This document shows positions 18,360-27,801 of a DNA stretch of 64,000 nucleotides, piece after piece (the stretch's first letter is position 1; every line of letters begins with the position of its first letter). Made by a program: the position numbers and the translations under genes. Source of the DNA: Clostridiales bacterium VE202-21 (GTDB taxonomy: Bacteria; Bacillota; Clostridia; Lachnospirales; Lachnospiraceae); the NCBI GenBank assembly GCA_000509105.1, contig BAIF02000098.1, positions 56,027 through 120,026 on the forward strand, in the 5' to 3' direction. Under the pieces are notes generated by a model. The model worked only from the letters and a program-made list of their open reading frames with translations. It searched no databases and had not been told where the DNA came from.

Positions 18360-18914
18360 ATGCCGCCCAAAGTTAAGATATCCAAAGAAGCCATTATTGA
18401 AAAAGCATTTGAATTGACAAAAGTATATGGTTTTGAAAAAGTAACCGCACGTTTGCTTGCCAGCGAACTAAAATGCTCTACTCAGCCAGTGTTTCATGCT
18501 TTTCGCAATATGGAAGAACTAAAGGAAGAAGTATACAAAAAAACCAAAAAACTCTTTGAGGAAACCATGCTGCAACCGCCTTCTGATACAAAAACCCCCT
18601 ATTTTTTAAGCATGGGAATAAAGTATGTGGAATTGGCACAAAAAGAAAAAAATCTGTTTCATCTTCTATGTATGTCAGATAGTGGAAAAAGGCTTGAAAG
18701 TCTTTACGATTTGGCAAAATACATTCCCGTTCCGATTGAACCGGAAGTGTTTGTGAAAACATGGATATTTACACATGGTATAGCAACGATTGTTTCTACG
18801 AACACAACGAATATCCCACCGGAAGAAATCAGGCAGTTACTTACAGAAGCATGTGCAGGTTTCAAGTTATATCATAATGAAAATGAATCGGAGAATAGGT
18901 ATGAAATCGGTTAA
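18360..18914 (+). CDS. TetR-family transcriptional regulator
   Basis: 184 residues. The N-terminal helix-turn-helix is clear (KEAIIEKAFELTKVYGFEKVTARLLASELKCSTQPVFHAFRNMEELKEEVYKK) and a helical ligand domain follows (about 75-180). The last 14 bases overlap the start of the decayed acyltransferase-like gene, so the two formed one unit. Ligand unknown. Confidence 0.9.
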   Translation: MPPKVKISKEAIIEKAFELTKVYGFEKVTARLLASELKCSTQPVFHAFRNMEELKEEVYKKTKKLFEETMLQPPSDTKTPYFLSMGIKYVELAQKEKNLFHLLCMSDSGKRLESLYDLAKYIPVPIEPEVFVKTWIFTHGIATIVSTNTTNIPPEEIRQLLTEACAGFKLYHNENESENRYEIG

Positions 18915-19681
18915 AAATTATGTGTATACAGAACGTGCGCATTTTATGTGCCCAAATATGCATTTTGGAATTATGGTACAAATAGAATGTAAATATGATG
19001 AAGGAGTGCTAAGGCAAAGCATAGACACTCTTCAAAAAGCGCACCCGTTTCTGCAAAGTTTAATTGCAGAGGAAACGGATACTGGCAGACTTTTTTATCA
19101 AATACAAGATGATTTGAATATTTCTGGAAATACAGACTTTATGCAAACAACATTGCGTTACCGTAAATGACTGGCTGATTGCAAAAATGATGTTGGAAGA
19201 AAATACAAATAAGGTGGTTATTGCAGCCGATATTCGTAATCAGATCAAATGTTACAGACAAGGAGCAATGGGGAATTATTCCACTGCTTTTAGCGTTTCT
19301 GTAAAAAAGCATGGGGAAAATGTTATTTCCCTTGCAAAGCGCGTATCGTCACAAGTCCTAAATATATGTCAACACCCGCAGAAAGAAATGCTTGTGCTTG
19401 CCTGTTATATACATATGCAGCCTGAGCTAATTGACGCTGTTGCAATATCTGCATTAGGAGATTTTGGAAGTAAAGCAGGAATATTTGTAGGAAGAAATAT
19501 GTTTGGATATGGTTCCCAAAACGGTTATAGCATTACCAATCTAGGGAAAATTAAAAGTAATATAATTGCAGAAGCTATTTTTATACCGCCGGCTTCACCT
19601 GCCAACAAAAAGACTTGGGGTGTTCTAACGGTGAATAATCATATGAAAATATGCGCGTCAAAGTTAATTGCAGAAAGTTAA
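18901..19681 (+). pseudogene. Decayed condensation-domain/alcohol-acyltransferase-like protein
   Basis: The first part reads MKSVKNYVYTERAHFMCPNMHFGIMVQIECKYDEGVLRQSIDTLQKAHPFLQSLIAEE, the usual N-terminus of condensation/chloramphenicol-acetyltransferase-like proteins. The frame closes at 19170. A second frame from about 19140 to 19681 gives the C-terminal half (VTVNDWLIAKMMLEENTNKVVIAADIRNQIKCYR ... AISALGDFGSKAGIFVGRNMFGYGSQNGYSITNLGKI). The central region that should carry the HHxxxDG catalytic motif is missing, so this is a deletion plus frameshift, not a simple one-base error. It overlaps the upstream TetR gene and was probably its target. Confidence 0.7.
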
Positions 19682-19754
19682 TATTCTAATGCAGGAAATA
19701 AAATGGGTACGCTGTTCTGTCTGCGGAAAGAAAAAGGGAAGGACTTCAGGGAAA

Positions 19755-20510
19755 ATGAATAAGGTCATCAAAGGAATTATTATAATTGCCGCAGCATTGC
19801 TTGTGGCTGCAGGCACAGCTCTTTTCTGCTTTGTTTATAAAGTAAAAGAACCACCGGCGCCCCAAATAGAGCAAACGGAAAAAACAGAAGATAAAAAGAT
19901 AAGGGTCGCATGCATAGGGGACAGTATCACATATGGAGCAGGCGTACTTTCTACCCGGGAAATAGATTCCTATCCTGCCATTTTACAGAAATTACTAGGG
20001 GATAGCTATCAGGTACTTAATTATGGGCTGAGCGGCCGTACTTTGCTTGATGGAGGTAATAAGCCATACAAACAAGAAGATTTTTACGAAGAAACGCAGG
20101 AAGCAGAGCCCGATATTGTTCTGATTATGTTAGGCACGAATGATTCGAAGCCAAATAACTGGGACGCCGCGGCATATGAAAAAGAGCTCGGAGAGTTCGT
20201 GGACTTGTACCAGAACATCCCCAGCCAACCCGAAGTATATCTCATGACATGCTGTGATGCCTTTGCCACAGACGGCAAGAAAGAAGTTGCATTTGGCGTA
20301 GATAAAATGGTTATTGGTAATGAAGTAAATGCTATCATCCAACGGGTAGGGGAGAACTGTGAAGTGCCGGTTATCGATATTTACGGTGTGACAAAAGACC
20401 ATCCGGAGTATTTCGCTGATGGAGTCCACCCGAATGCCAGAGGGAATCAGATCATTGCAGAAACAGTGTATCAGTGTGTGAAGCTAGTGAACGGGCTTCC
20501 GTCTCGTTAA
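19755..20510 (+). CDS. Membrane-anchored SGNH/GDSL hydrolase
   Basis: 251 residues from the chosen start. One N-terminal transmembrane or signal-anchor segment (VIKGIIIIAAALLVAAGTALFCFVY) precedes a short linker and the SGNH domain: block I ACIGDSITYGAG (catalytic Ser), block II GLSGRTL, block III IMLGTNDSKP and block V DGVHPNARGNQI (Asp/His). It is probably an extracellular esterase or acetyl-xylan/peptidoglycan-type deacylase; substrate unknown. The start at 19755 gives a proper signal-anchor; an earlier start at 19668 would overlap the upstream pseudogene. Confidence 0.85.
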   Translation: MNKVIKGIIIIAAALLVAAGTALFCFVYKVKEPPAPQIEQTEKTEDKKIRVACIGDSITYGAGVLSTREIDSYPAILQKLLGDSYQVLNYGLSGRTLLDGGNKPYKQEDFYEETQEAEPDIVLIMLGTNDSKPNNWDAAAYEKELGEFVDLYQNIPSQPEVYLMTCCDAFATDGKKEVAFGVDKMVIGNEVNAIIQRVGENCEVPVIDIYGVTKDHPEYFADGVHPNARGNQIIAETVYQCVKLVNGLPSR

Positions 20511-20682
20511 CGGAGGGCTGGCTGCTTACAGTATGGTTCTTTCAGATGAACCATATGCAGCTCCCGCAGCTTTACTCTCCCTTCTTCTCAGCGTCCTCCT
20601 CCCCCACCGTAGAAAAATTAGTTGCTTCCACCCTGAAAAAGTAATATATTAAGAGATAAGAAAAAGGAAAAGGTGTATTACT

Positions 20683-21444
20683 ATGAAAGATGAAAAAGAT
20701 GTCAAAGTAAAAAGCTTACAGAAAGCATTGGAAGTTCTGAACTGTTTTATAGACAAGCAGCCTTTGGGGATTACAGAGATCAGCCAGCAGCTCGGATTAT
20801 ATAAGAGCAACGTTCACAATATTCTGGTCACGTTTAAAAATATGGGATACCTGGAGCAGGATCCCGAGACAGGAAAGTTCAGGCTGGGGACAGCGATCTT
20901 TTCCCTGAGCAGGGCCCTGAAAGAGAATATGAGTATTTCTAAAATTGCACTCCCCTATCTGCAGCGGATTGCGGAAGAGACCAGTGAGATGGTTTATCTT
21001 TCTATTCTCAAGGAGGATGAGGTCCTCTATCTGGACGTCGTCTATCCTATGAATCAGAGGTATTCCGTGGCAGGCCCTGTTACAGGCGAACGGGCGAAGC
21101 TGCATTGTACAGGTGTGGGGAAGGCTATGCTGTCCAGATTGCCGGACAGGGATGTTGAGCGGATATTGAGCGGAGAACTCAAGCCTTTTACCGACTATAC
21201 GATAACGGATAAGAAACGGCTGTGGAAAGAAGTGGAATTGGCACGTGCAAACGGATATGCGATTGACAACATGGAGATTGTTCTTGGCGTTAAATGCATT
21301 GGCGTTGCAATTATGAATCACAATGGCGGGGTGGAATGCGGAATCAGCATCAGTGCTCCATCACTGCGTATGGAACCTGATAAAATTGACGAATTTGCTA
21401 AAATTTTGAAACGCTATGGACGTGAAATCGAGAAACTACTATAA
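20683..21444 (+). CDS. IclR-family transcriptional regulator
   Basis: 253 residues. The N-terminal winged helix (LQKALEVLNCFIDKQPLGITEISQQLGLYKSNVHNILVTFKNMGYLEQDPETGKFRLG) is followed by the IclR effector domain (SEMVYLSILKEDEVLYLDVVYPMNQRYSVAGPVTGERAKLHCTGVGKAMLS, CGISISAPSLRM). It heads the catabolic island to 30971, all on the same strand, and is its probable local regulator. The effector is likely the substrate or its 2-oxoacid (inference). A stem-loop at 20533-20563 separates it from the esterase gene. Confidence 0.92.
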   Translation: MKDEKDVKVKSLQKALEVLNCFIDKQPLGITEISQQLGLYKSNVHNILVTFKNMGYLEQDPETGKFRLGTAIFSLSRALKENMSISKIALPYLQRIAEETSEMVYLSILKEDEVLYLDVVYPMNQRYSVAGPVTGERAKLHCTGVGKAMLSRLPDRDVERILSGELKPFTDYTITDKKRLWKEVELARANGYAIDNMEIVLGVKCIGVAIMNHNGGVECGISISAPSLRMEPDKIDEFAKILKRYGREIEKLL

Positions 21445-21543
21445 TCGAATTGGTTATAATTCATAAAAAAAAGTAAAAATGAAAAAGCAATATTGCATTT
21501 AATTGTTAATGGGGGTATACTGTATTCAAATATATAAGACATC

Positions 21544-21605
21544 TTTTACTTGGTATTTTTACCAAGTAAAAAAAATGTCACAAAAATAGAACGAAGTTCT
21601 ATAAT
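21544..21605 (+). promoter_or_regulatory. Palindromes and promoter upstream of the catabolic island
   Basis: TTTTACTTGGTA (21544-21555) and TACCAAGTAAAA (21560-21571) form a perfect 12-bp inverted repeat around TTTT. Further on, ATAGAAC-GAA-GTTCTAT (about 21586-21602) overlaps a TATAAT -10 box (21600-21605). The second palindrome is a plausible IclR operator covering the promoter. The first may be an operator or a hairpin ending the iclR message. Confidence 0.5.
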
Positions 21606-21693
21606 AGAGAACAGAGAGAGGGGGAGATAGAAAAAAGAAAGCATTTATAAATAATGGGAAGGAATAACAAAGGGAATGAAACGTAAGAAAAGG

Positions 21694-21764
21694 TATACCC
21701 AAAGGGCATCCCGTAACACATGCCCGTGCGGGCGGATCCGCAGCAGAGCTGCAGATTAAGGTAT
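21694..21764 (+). promoter_or_regulatory. Structured 5'-leader element F1 (shared with the asd leader)
   Basis: The segment CCCAAAGGGCATCCCGTAAC ... ATGCCC ... CGGGCGG ... CGCAGCAG ... CTG matches 52685-52760 upstream of asd. Closing bases pair in each copy but differ in sequence (ATACC/GGTAT here), and GGGCAT pairs with ATGCCC. It ends just before the ribosome site of the MFS gene, 46 nt before its start. It may be a cis-regulatory RNA; no known riboswitch class was recognised. Confidence 0.55.
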
Positions 21765-21810
21765 TCTAAAGGAGGATCTGTTTTTAACAGATGAAAAAAA
21801 GGAGGTTACT

Positions 21811-23067
21811 ATGAATTCTAAAATGAGAAAGTATTTGACCGTTATTGCGTTGGGGCTGGCAGGAGGATCGATTTATTTCCTTCCCTATGTCAAATTCGTT
21901 TTTTACGATGCACAGATTGCGAGTATGGGAATCAGCAATACGCAGTCAGGTCTTTTAATGACGATGTATACGGTGACAAATATGATACTTTACATACCGG
22001 GAGGAATTCTTGCAGATAAGATTTCTGCCAAAAAGGCGCTTGTTATCTCATTGGCGGCCACATCGGTGCTGGCATACATTTATGCATTTACCATGAAGAG
22101 CTTTGCAGTATCAATGATGATCTGGCTTGCACTGTCGCTCACCACGGCGTTTGTATTTTGGTCCTCGCTGATGAAAGCTGTCAGAATTATCGGAACAGAA
22201 GAGGAACAGGGATTCATGTATGGTCTGTATTATGCCTGCAACGGAATTACCAACGCGCTGACAAACGCATTTGCATTAAAATTCTTTAACACAGCTGGCG
22301 GTGATCTGCAGACCGGATTCTTCAGAGCGGTTCTTGCCGGCGGTTCCATAGCAATTGTTGCAGGAATCCTCCTGATGGTGCTGATGAAGGAAAACAAAGC
22401 TGGTAACAGCGGCGCAGCGGCTGATGCCGATGAAGACAAATTCAAGTTCTCCGATGTTGGGAAGATCTTAAGAAGCCCGATTGTGTGGATTGCTTCTTTC
22501 GTTATTTTCTGTGGAGACGGTATATATACAAGCGTATCTTACTTCAATCCGTATCTGACTGAGGTAATCGGCGTTGCGCCGGCAGATTCCAGTTTCATAT
22601 CAGTGATCCGTAACGGCCTGATGCTGCTGGCTCCGGTGGGCGGTCTTCTCGCAGATAAAGTATTTAAGTCAACCTGTAAATGGCTGACAACGTCCTTCCT
22701 GATTGTGGCGGCGTTGTTTGCATCCGTATTATTTATTCCGGCCTCCATCAATCCTACGGCGGCAAGTGTTTACACATTGATTCCGAGTGCGGTAGCGATG
22801 ATGCTCTATGGAGTTGTATTCTCGGTTATGAGTGAGGCGGGCATCCCGCGTATGCTGACAGGAACGGCAATTGGAATAGCGTCCATTATCGGCTATGTGC
22901 CGGATTCACTGTATTCGCTTATTTTCGGCGGTTTTTTGGACAAATTCGGCGGACATGGATATACTTATATATTCATTTTCCTGATAGTCAGCTGTGTAAT
23001 CGGAGCGTCATTTGCTGTGATTGTCAGACGTCTTGGGTTAAAAGCGGTAGAGCAAAGTAAAGAATAA
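21811..23067 (+). CDS. MFS transporter
   Basis: 418 residues, about twelve transmembrane segments. The loop 2-3 signature is GGILADKISAKKALVISL, and a second-half counterpart is GGLLADKVFKSTCKWL. The sequence resembles the anion/sugar-acid type MFS carriers (YihN/UhpC-like) from memory, so the cargo may be an organic anion. AAAGGAGG precedes the ATG. It is the first structural gene of the island, 19 bp before the ferredoxin subunit. Whether it imports the substrate or exports the acid product is undetermined. Confidence 0.85.
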   Translation: MNSKMRKYLTVIALGLAGGSIYFLPYVKFVFYDAQIASMGISNTQSGLLMTMYTVTNMILYIPGGILADKISAKKALVISLAATSVLAYIYAFTMKSFAVSMMIWLALSLTTAFVFWSSLMKAVRIIGTEEEQGFMYGLYYACNGITNALTNAFALKFFNTAGGDLQTGFFRAVLAGGSIAIVAGILLMVLMKENKAGNSGAAADADEDKFKFSDVGKILRSPIVWIASFVIFCGDGIYTSVSYFNPYLTEVIGVAPADSSFISVIRNGLMLLAPVGGLLADKVFKSTCKWLTTSFLIVAALFASVLFIPASINPTAASVYTLIPSAVAMMLYGVVFSVMSEAGIPRMLTGTAIGIASIIGYVPDSLYSLIFGGFLDKFGGHGYTYIFIFLIVSCVIGASFAVIVRRLGLKAVEQSKE

Positions 23068-23086
23068 GGATAAGGGATCGGTGATT

Positions 23087-23293
23087 ATGGAAAAGTTAGA
23101 AAAAGTTTACACAGATGTATCGAGATGCAAAGGGTGCGGATATTGTATTGAGGCATGCCCCAGACATGCGGTCAGTGTATCGGATTTCATTAATGCAAAT
23201 GGTTACAATTCCATCCAGGTGGACGAAAGTAAATGTATAGTATGCGGCATATGTTACAAGGTATGTCCGGATTATGTGTTTGAAATACGATAG
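23087..23293 (+). CDS. 2-oxoacid:ferredoxin oxidoreductase, ferredoxin (delta) subunit
   Basis: 68 residues from ATG at 23087. Two 4Fe-4S motifs, CKGCGYCIEACPRHAV and CIVCGICYKVCPDYV, identify the small electron-transfer subunit of four-subunit KOR/VOR enzymes. AAGGGA lies 9 nt before this ATG; the in-frame GTG at 23081 would leave only 3 nt. It is followed at once by the alpha, beta and gamma subunits, so all four subunits are encoded together. Confidence 0.92.
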   Translation: MEKLEKVYTDVSRCKGCGYCIEACPRHAVSVSDFINANGYNSIQVDESKCIVCGICYKVCPDYVFEIR

Positions 23294-23305
23294 TGGAGGG
23301 AAACT

Positions 23306-24358
23306 ATGTCTAAGATATTATTAAAAGGAAATGAGGCTCTTGCCGAGGCGGCCCTGGCGGCCGGATGCCGTTTTTACAGCGGATATCCGATTACTCCCCA
23401 GACAGAGATACTGGAGTATCTTTCCTGGAGGATGGAAGAAGTGGGAGGTGAATTTGTACAGGCTGAATCAGAGCTCTCCGGCATCAATATGGTGCTGGGA
23501 GCGGCTGCCGCCGGAGCACGGGCTTTGACGACTTCATCCGGCCCCGGATTTTCATTAAAGCAGGAGGGGATATCCTATCTGGTAGCAGCTGACCTGCCCG
23601 CAGTCATTGTCAATGTCATGAGAATTGGAACCGGCCTTGGTGATATTTCCCAGGGACAGGGGGATTACTGGCAGATGACCAGGGGCGGAGGACACGGCGA
23701 TTACCGGACAATTGTGCTGGCGCCGGCTTCCGTGCAGGAGAATGCAGACCTGATGGAAGTGTCCTTTGACCTGGCTGAAAAATACCGGCACCCGGTACTG
23801 ATTGCCTCCGACGCGGCAATCGGACAGATGATTGAGGCGGTAGAGATACCGGAGTTCAAGGAACATGATATCGACAAATTTGATTGGACGGTAAAGGGAT
23901 GCAAAAAGGGGGATGAGCACCGTAAAATACAGAATGTCTATTATACACACCCTGATTATGAATCTTACCTGCTGAATAAATACACAGAGATCGAAGAGAC
24001 TGAGCAGCGATATGAGAACATCCAGGTGGAGGACGCAGAGATCGTCCTGGTCGCTTACGGAATCAGCTCCAGGGTATGTCTGGAGACGGTGGAAATGGCG
24101 CGTAGCAAAGGGTTAAAAGTAGGACTGATCCGGCCAATTACTTTGTGGCCGTTCCCGGTAAAGGCATTTGAGAAGGCGGGAAACGCAAAGCTGTTCCTAT
24201 CGGTGGAGATCAACATATTAGGGCAGATGACAGATGACATCAGGCTTGCAGTAAACGGCAAAGTACCGGTTGAACACTATGGATCTATATTTGAAATACC
24301 GGAATCAGAGAAAATCATAGAAAAGATAGAAGAATGGCTGAAGAAGGAGGATATGTAA
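23306..24358 (+). CDS. 2-oxoacid:ferredoxin oxidoreductase alpha subunit
   Basis: 350 residues. It has the pyrimidine-binding half of the thiamine diphosphate enzyme: FYSGYPITPQTEILEYLS, QAESELSGINMVLGAAAAGARALTTSSGPG, then the middle linker and a C-terminal transketolase-like domain (VLVAYGISSRVCLETVEMARSKGLKVGLIRPITLWPFP). The length and lack of a fused gamma domain fit VorB/KorA. It works with the beta and gamma subunits to convert a 2-oxoacid plus CoA to acyl-CoA, CO2 and reduced ferredoxin. Specificity (2-oxoglutarate, branched-chain or small 2-oxoacid) cannot be settled by eye. Confidence 0.93.
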   Translation: MSKILLKGNEALAEAALAAGCRFYSGYPITPQTEILEYLSWRMEEVGGEFVQAESELSGINMVLGAAAAGARALTTSSGPGFSLKQEGISYLVAADLPAVIVNVMRIGTGLGDISQGQGDYWQMTRGGGHGDYRTIVLAPASVQENADLMEVSFDLAEKYRHPVLIASDAAIGQMIEAVEIPEFKEHDIDKFDWTVKGCKKGDEHRKIQNVYYTHPDYESYLLNKYTEIEETEQRYENIQVEDAEIVLVAYGISSRVCLETVEMARSKGLKVGLIRPITLWPFPVKAFEKAGNAKLFLSVEINILGQMTDDIRLAVNGKVPVEHYGSIFEIPESEKIIEKIEEWLKKEDM

Positions 24359-24359
24359 G

Positions 24360-25100
24360 ATGCGGATGATAGCTCCTGAAACAGTGACATTTGCACACAG
24401 CGCCTTCTGTCCGGGCTGCGGCCATGGTCTGGCAGTAAGGCTGATTGCAGAAGTAGCACAAGAAATGGAACTAAGTGAAAAACTTATTACGGTGGTGGAT
24501 GTGGCATGCGGCTCTTTGAATATTAATTCCTGGAGATTTGATACCATTATGGCGGCACACGGAAGGCCGATTCCGACTGCCATTGGAATTAAAAAAGTAC
24601 GGAAAGAGAATCCGGTTCTGGCTTATCTTGGGGACGGGGCGGCCTACGCGATTGGCATGGCGGAGATGATGCACGCGGGAATCCGAAACGACAACATCAT
24701 CACCATTGTGATCAATAACAGCCTGTTCGGCATGACAGGCGGACAGTGCGCACCGACCTCCCTGCCGGGACAGGTTACAACCTCCACACCGCACGGAAAG
24801 AATCCGGACCAGTGGGGAAAACCATTTAAAATTGAGGATGCTTTTTCCGGTCTGGACATTGCATACCTGGCAAGAGGAAGCATGGCTGATGCAAAGGGGA
24901 TAACTGTCAGCAGAAAGTATATCAAAAAGGCGTTTGAAAAGCACATGGACGGGGAAGGGTTTTGTTTGGTCGAGCTGCTTTCACCATGCCCGACCAACCT
25001 GAATATGACGCCGGTAAAGTGTGCACAGAGAATTAATGAGGAAATGATAAAATACTTCCCGCTAGGAGAATTTAAAGATCAGGGAGGGCATGCATCATGA
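24360..25100 (+). CDS. 2-oxoacid:ferredoxin oxidoreductase beta subunit
   Basis: 246 residues, the thiamine-diphosphate-binding subunit. FCPGCGHGLAVRLIAE near the start and the metal/ThDP motif GDGAAYAIGMAEMMHAGIRNDNIITIVINNSLFGMTGGQ are characteristic. It starts 2 bp after the alpha subunit and overlaps gamma by 4 nt (ATGA). It lacks the C-terminal extra iron-sulfur domain of pyruvate-specific single-chain enzymes. Confidence 0.94.
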   Translation: MRMIAPETVTFAHSAFCPGCGHGLAVRLIAEVAQEMELSEKLITVVDVACGSLNINSWRFDTIMAAHGRPIPTAIGIKKVRKENPVLAYLGDGAAYAIGMAEMMHAGIRNDNIITIVINNSLFGMTGGQCAPTSLPGQVTTSTPHGKNPDQWGKPFKIEDAFSGLDIAYLARGSMADAKGITVSRKYIKKAFEKHMDGEGFCLVELLSPCPTNLNMTPVKCAQRINEEMIKYFPLGEFKDQGGHAS

Positions 25101-25645
25101 AGAAAGAGATAATTTGTGCCGGATTTGGCGGACAGGGTGTACTAACGGCGGGAATGATTTTAATAGATGCCGGGATGAAGCTGGACAAAAACGTGCTGTT
25201 CTACCCCTCTTATGGATCAGAGATGCGCGGGGGGACGGCAAACTGTACCGTGAAGATCAGCGATAAAATGATTGCCTGCCCGGTTTCAAAGCACCCGGAT
25301 ATTTTATTGACCCTCAATACACCAGCGGTGGATAAGTTTGAAGATAGTCTGGTGAGCGGAGGCCTTCTGATGGTCAATTCTTCCATTGTGCCGAAAGACC
25401 GGACATACAGGGAGGATATTACCGTGATAAAGGTTCCTGCCACAGATATTGCTGCCGAAGTACAGAACTTAAAAGCGGCAAACCTTGTGATGCTTGGAGC
25501 TTTGGCTGCGGCAACAGATCTCTTTACGGTGGAATATCTGGAAGAGTCGATTTTGCAGTTTTTTGAGAAAAAGGGAAAAGGAAGATTTAACGAAAAGAAT
25601 GCAGCATGCTACCGCAGAGGTGTGGAAACAGTACAAAAGGCATAG
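25097..25645 (+). CDS. 2-oxoacid:ferredoxin oxidoreductase gamma subunit
   Basis: 182 residues. IICAGFGGQGVLTAGMILIDAGMKLDKNVLFYPSYGSEMRGGTANCTVKISDKMIACPVSKHPDILLTLN is the classic KorC/VorA gamma fold that binds the CoA side. Its start overlaps the beta stop. The operon continues 31 bp later with the ADP-forming acyl-CoA synthetase, which would use the acyl-CoA made by this complex. Confidence 0.93.
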   Translation: MKKEIICAGFGGQGVLTAGMILIDAGMKLDKNVLFYPSYGSEMRGGTANCTVKISDKMIACPVSKHPDILLTLNTPAVDKFEDSLVSGGLLMVNSSIVPKDRTYREDITVIKVPATDIAAEVQNLKAANLVMLGALAAATDLFTVEYLEESILQFFEKKGKGRFNEKNAACYRRGVETVQKA

Positions 25646-25676
25646 TGATACAAGAACATAAAAAGGAGGCGGTCAG

Positions 25677-27790
25677 ATGGACTTGACCAAATTACTGAAA
25701 CCAAAGTCAGTGGCGGTGGTTGGCGCAAGTGAAAAAAATGGATTTGGAGGCGATGTCTGCAGAAATATTATTACATATACTAAGGATATGAGCAGGATTT
25801 ATTTCGTGAATCCGAGAAGAGACACCGTATTTGAGAGAAAATGTTATCCGTCAGTGACGGACATCCCGGATGTGATTGACCTGATGATTATCTGTACGTC
25901 CCAGAAGACGATACTTCCGCTTCTGGAAGAAGGTGCAGGAAAAGGCTGCGGCGGTGCGGTAGTCTTTGCCAGCGGCTATGGGGAAACGGGTACGGAAGAG
26001 GGGATTAGGCAGGAAAAAGAGCTGCTGGAAAGAGCCGAGGAATTAGGAATTGCCATCATGGGTCCGAACTGTGCAGGGTATGTCAATTATACAGACCATG
26101 TATATGCGTTTGCATTTATATCAGCAGAGCGCGACCGAAGGGGGAATATCGGCGTGATCTCCCAGAGCGGCCAACTGTGTCTCTCGATGATGGAGTGCCC
26201 GTCCATGAAGTTTTCCTATAATATTTCCGCAGGGAATGCAAAAGGAATCCAAATGGAAGATTATATGGAGTTCCTGGTTGAGGATGAACACACGAAAGTC
26301 GTCAGCCTTTATATAGAAGGAGTGAAAAATCCGTCTAAGTTTGTGGAAGTGCTGAATAAAGCAGCGGCAAAGAAAAAACCGGTCATTGTCCTGAAAGCCG
26401 GCAGAAGCAATAAGGGGCAGGCGATCGCGGCCTCCCACACCGGTAGTCTGTCAGGATCGGATGCTTCCTTCGACGCCTTGTTGAAAAAGTTCGGCGCGAT
26501 CCGAGCGGATGATTTGGAAGAGTTAACAGCGTTGTCGCTTTTACTTTCAACGATCCCAAGATTGCCCGATAAAGCGGAGTTTGCCTCCATGAATCTTTCA
26601 GGAGGGGAAACTGCGATCTGCGCGGACGTGGGGTATTTAAACGGAATTTCCTATCCGGACTTTACATCGGAGACGCTGGCGGCCTTAAAAGAGCAGCTGC
26701 CCGGATATGCAACTCCGAACAATCCTCTGGATATGACGGCCACCCTGTCCTATGATGCAGATCTGTATGCAAAGGTGCTGGAGACCGTGATGGATGATCC
26801 AAATGTAGGAATGGTTCTGATCGGGTATACTCTTTTATATGAGATTGCAGACCCCGCCATTTATTATATGTATGAAGCATCAAAAAGGTGGCCATGAAAA
26901 AGGGAGATCGATGTAAGCCGATTGCAATTATCCCATTTGCAGAGAATACGAGAAATCCGGAATATCAGGAAAAGTTATTTCGGATCGGAGTGCCTGTGCT
27001 GCCTCCGCCTGTGTACGCATTTAAAATGCTGAAAAAGCTGGCGGATTACATCAATTTTGATTACAGCAGCGTCAGCCATGAGATCGCACTGCCTCAGAGA
27101 AAAAGCGATCAGACCTGCGCTCTGTCGGAACATGAAAGTAAGATGTGCCTGAAAGAATTCGGAGTCGCTGCGGCAGAGGAGTTGATTGTAACCTCCCGTG
27201 GGGAGGCGGAAATAGCGGCAGAAAAAATGCCGGGGGCATTTGCCATGAAGATTGAATCCGCGGAGATTCTGCATAAGAGCGATGTGGGCGGAGTGCTTCT
27301 GAATCTGAAGGGCGCAAAAGAAGCCGGGGATGCCTTTGACCTGATTATGGAGAATGTAAAGAAACATTGTCCGGAAGCCGGAATAAACGGGATTTTGATG
27401 GTCCCTATGCTGAAACCCGGACTGGAGATGATTATTGGCGTGAACAATGATCCGCAGTTCGGACCAATGATTATGGCTGGAATGGGTGGAATCTTTGTCG
27501 AACTTTTCAAGGATGTCGTGGTGTACCCGGCGCCGGTCAATAAGGCAGAGGCAATGCGTATGCTGCAGTCCTTAAAGGCTTTCAAATTATTAAATGGATA
27601 CAGAGGAGGAGAGAAGTATGATATTGACGCTTTATGTGATACAATCGTAAGCGTCGGGAATTTTGCGGCTGCAAACAAAGACTCTTTGAAAGAGCTGGAT
27701 ATTAACCCATTATTCGTTTATCCCGAAGACGAAGGCGTTGGTGTCGCGGACAGCCTGATTGTGAAATATGGAGAGAAACGGCGCTGCTAA
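25677..27790 (+). pseudogene. ADP-forming acyl-CoA synthetase (acetate-CoA ligase type), frameshifted
   Basis: The first frame (25677-26897) has the CoA-binding Rossmann domain (PKSVAVVGASEKNGFGGDV) and succinyl-CoA-ligase-like domains (IGVISQSGQLCLSM, ASHTGSLSGSD). The second (to 27790) has the ATP-grasp beta domain (ALSEHESKMCLKEFGVAAAEELIVT, AMKIESAEILHKSDVGGVLLNL, GMGGIFVELFKDVVVYPAP, LKELDINPLFVYPEDEG). One missing base near 26876-26886 breaks them; restoring it reads MYEAIKKVAMKKGDR. As one ~700-residue protein it would make ATP from ADP, phosphate and acyl-CoA. It directly follows the oxidoreductase genes, so it is the likely energy-yielding step. An indel error is plausible. Confidence 0.85.
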
Positions 27791-27801
27791 AGGAGTCCTT
27801 T

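Noticed and set aside
26888..27790. Separate ATP-grasp protein gene
   Set aside because: Its apparent start lies inside the frame break and its sequence continues the synthetase directly; treated as one interrupted gene.
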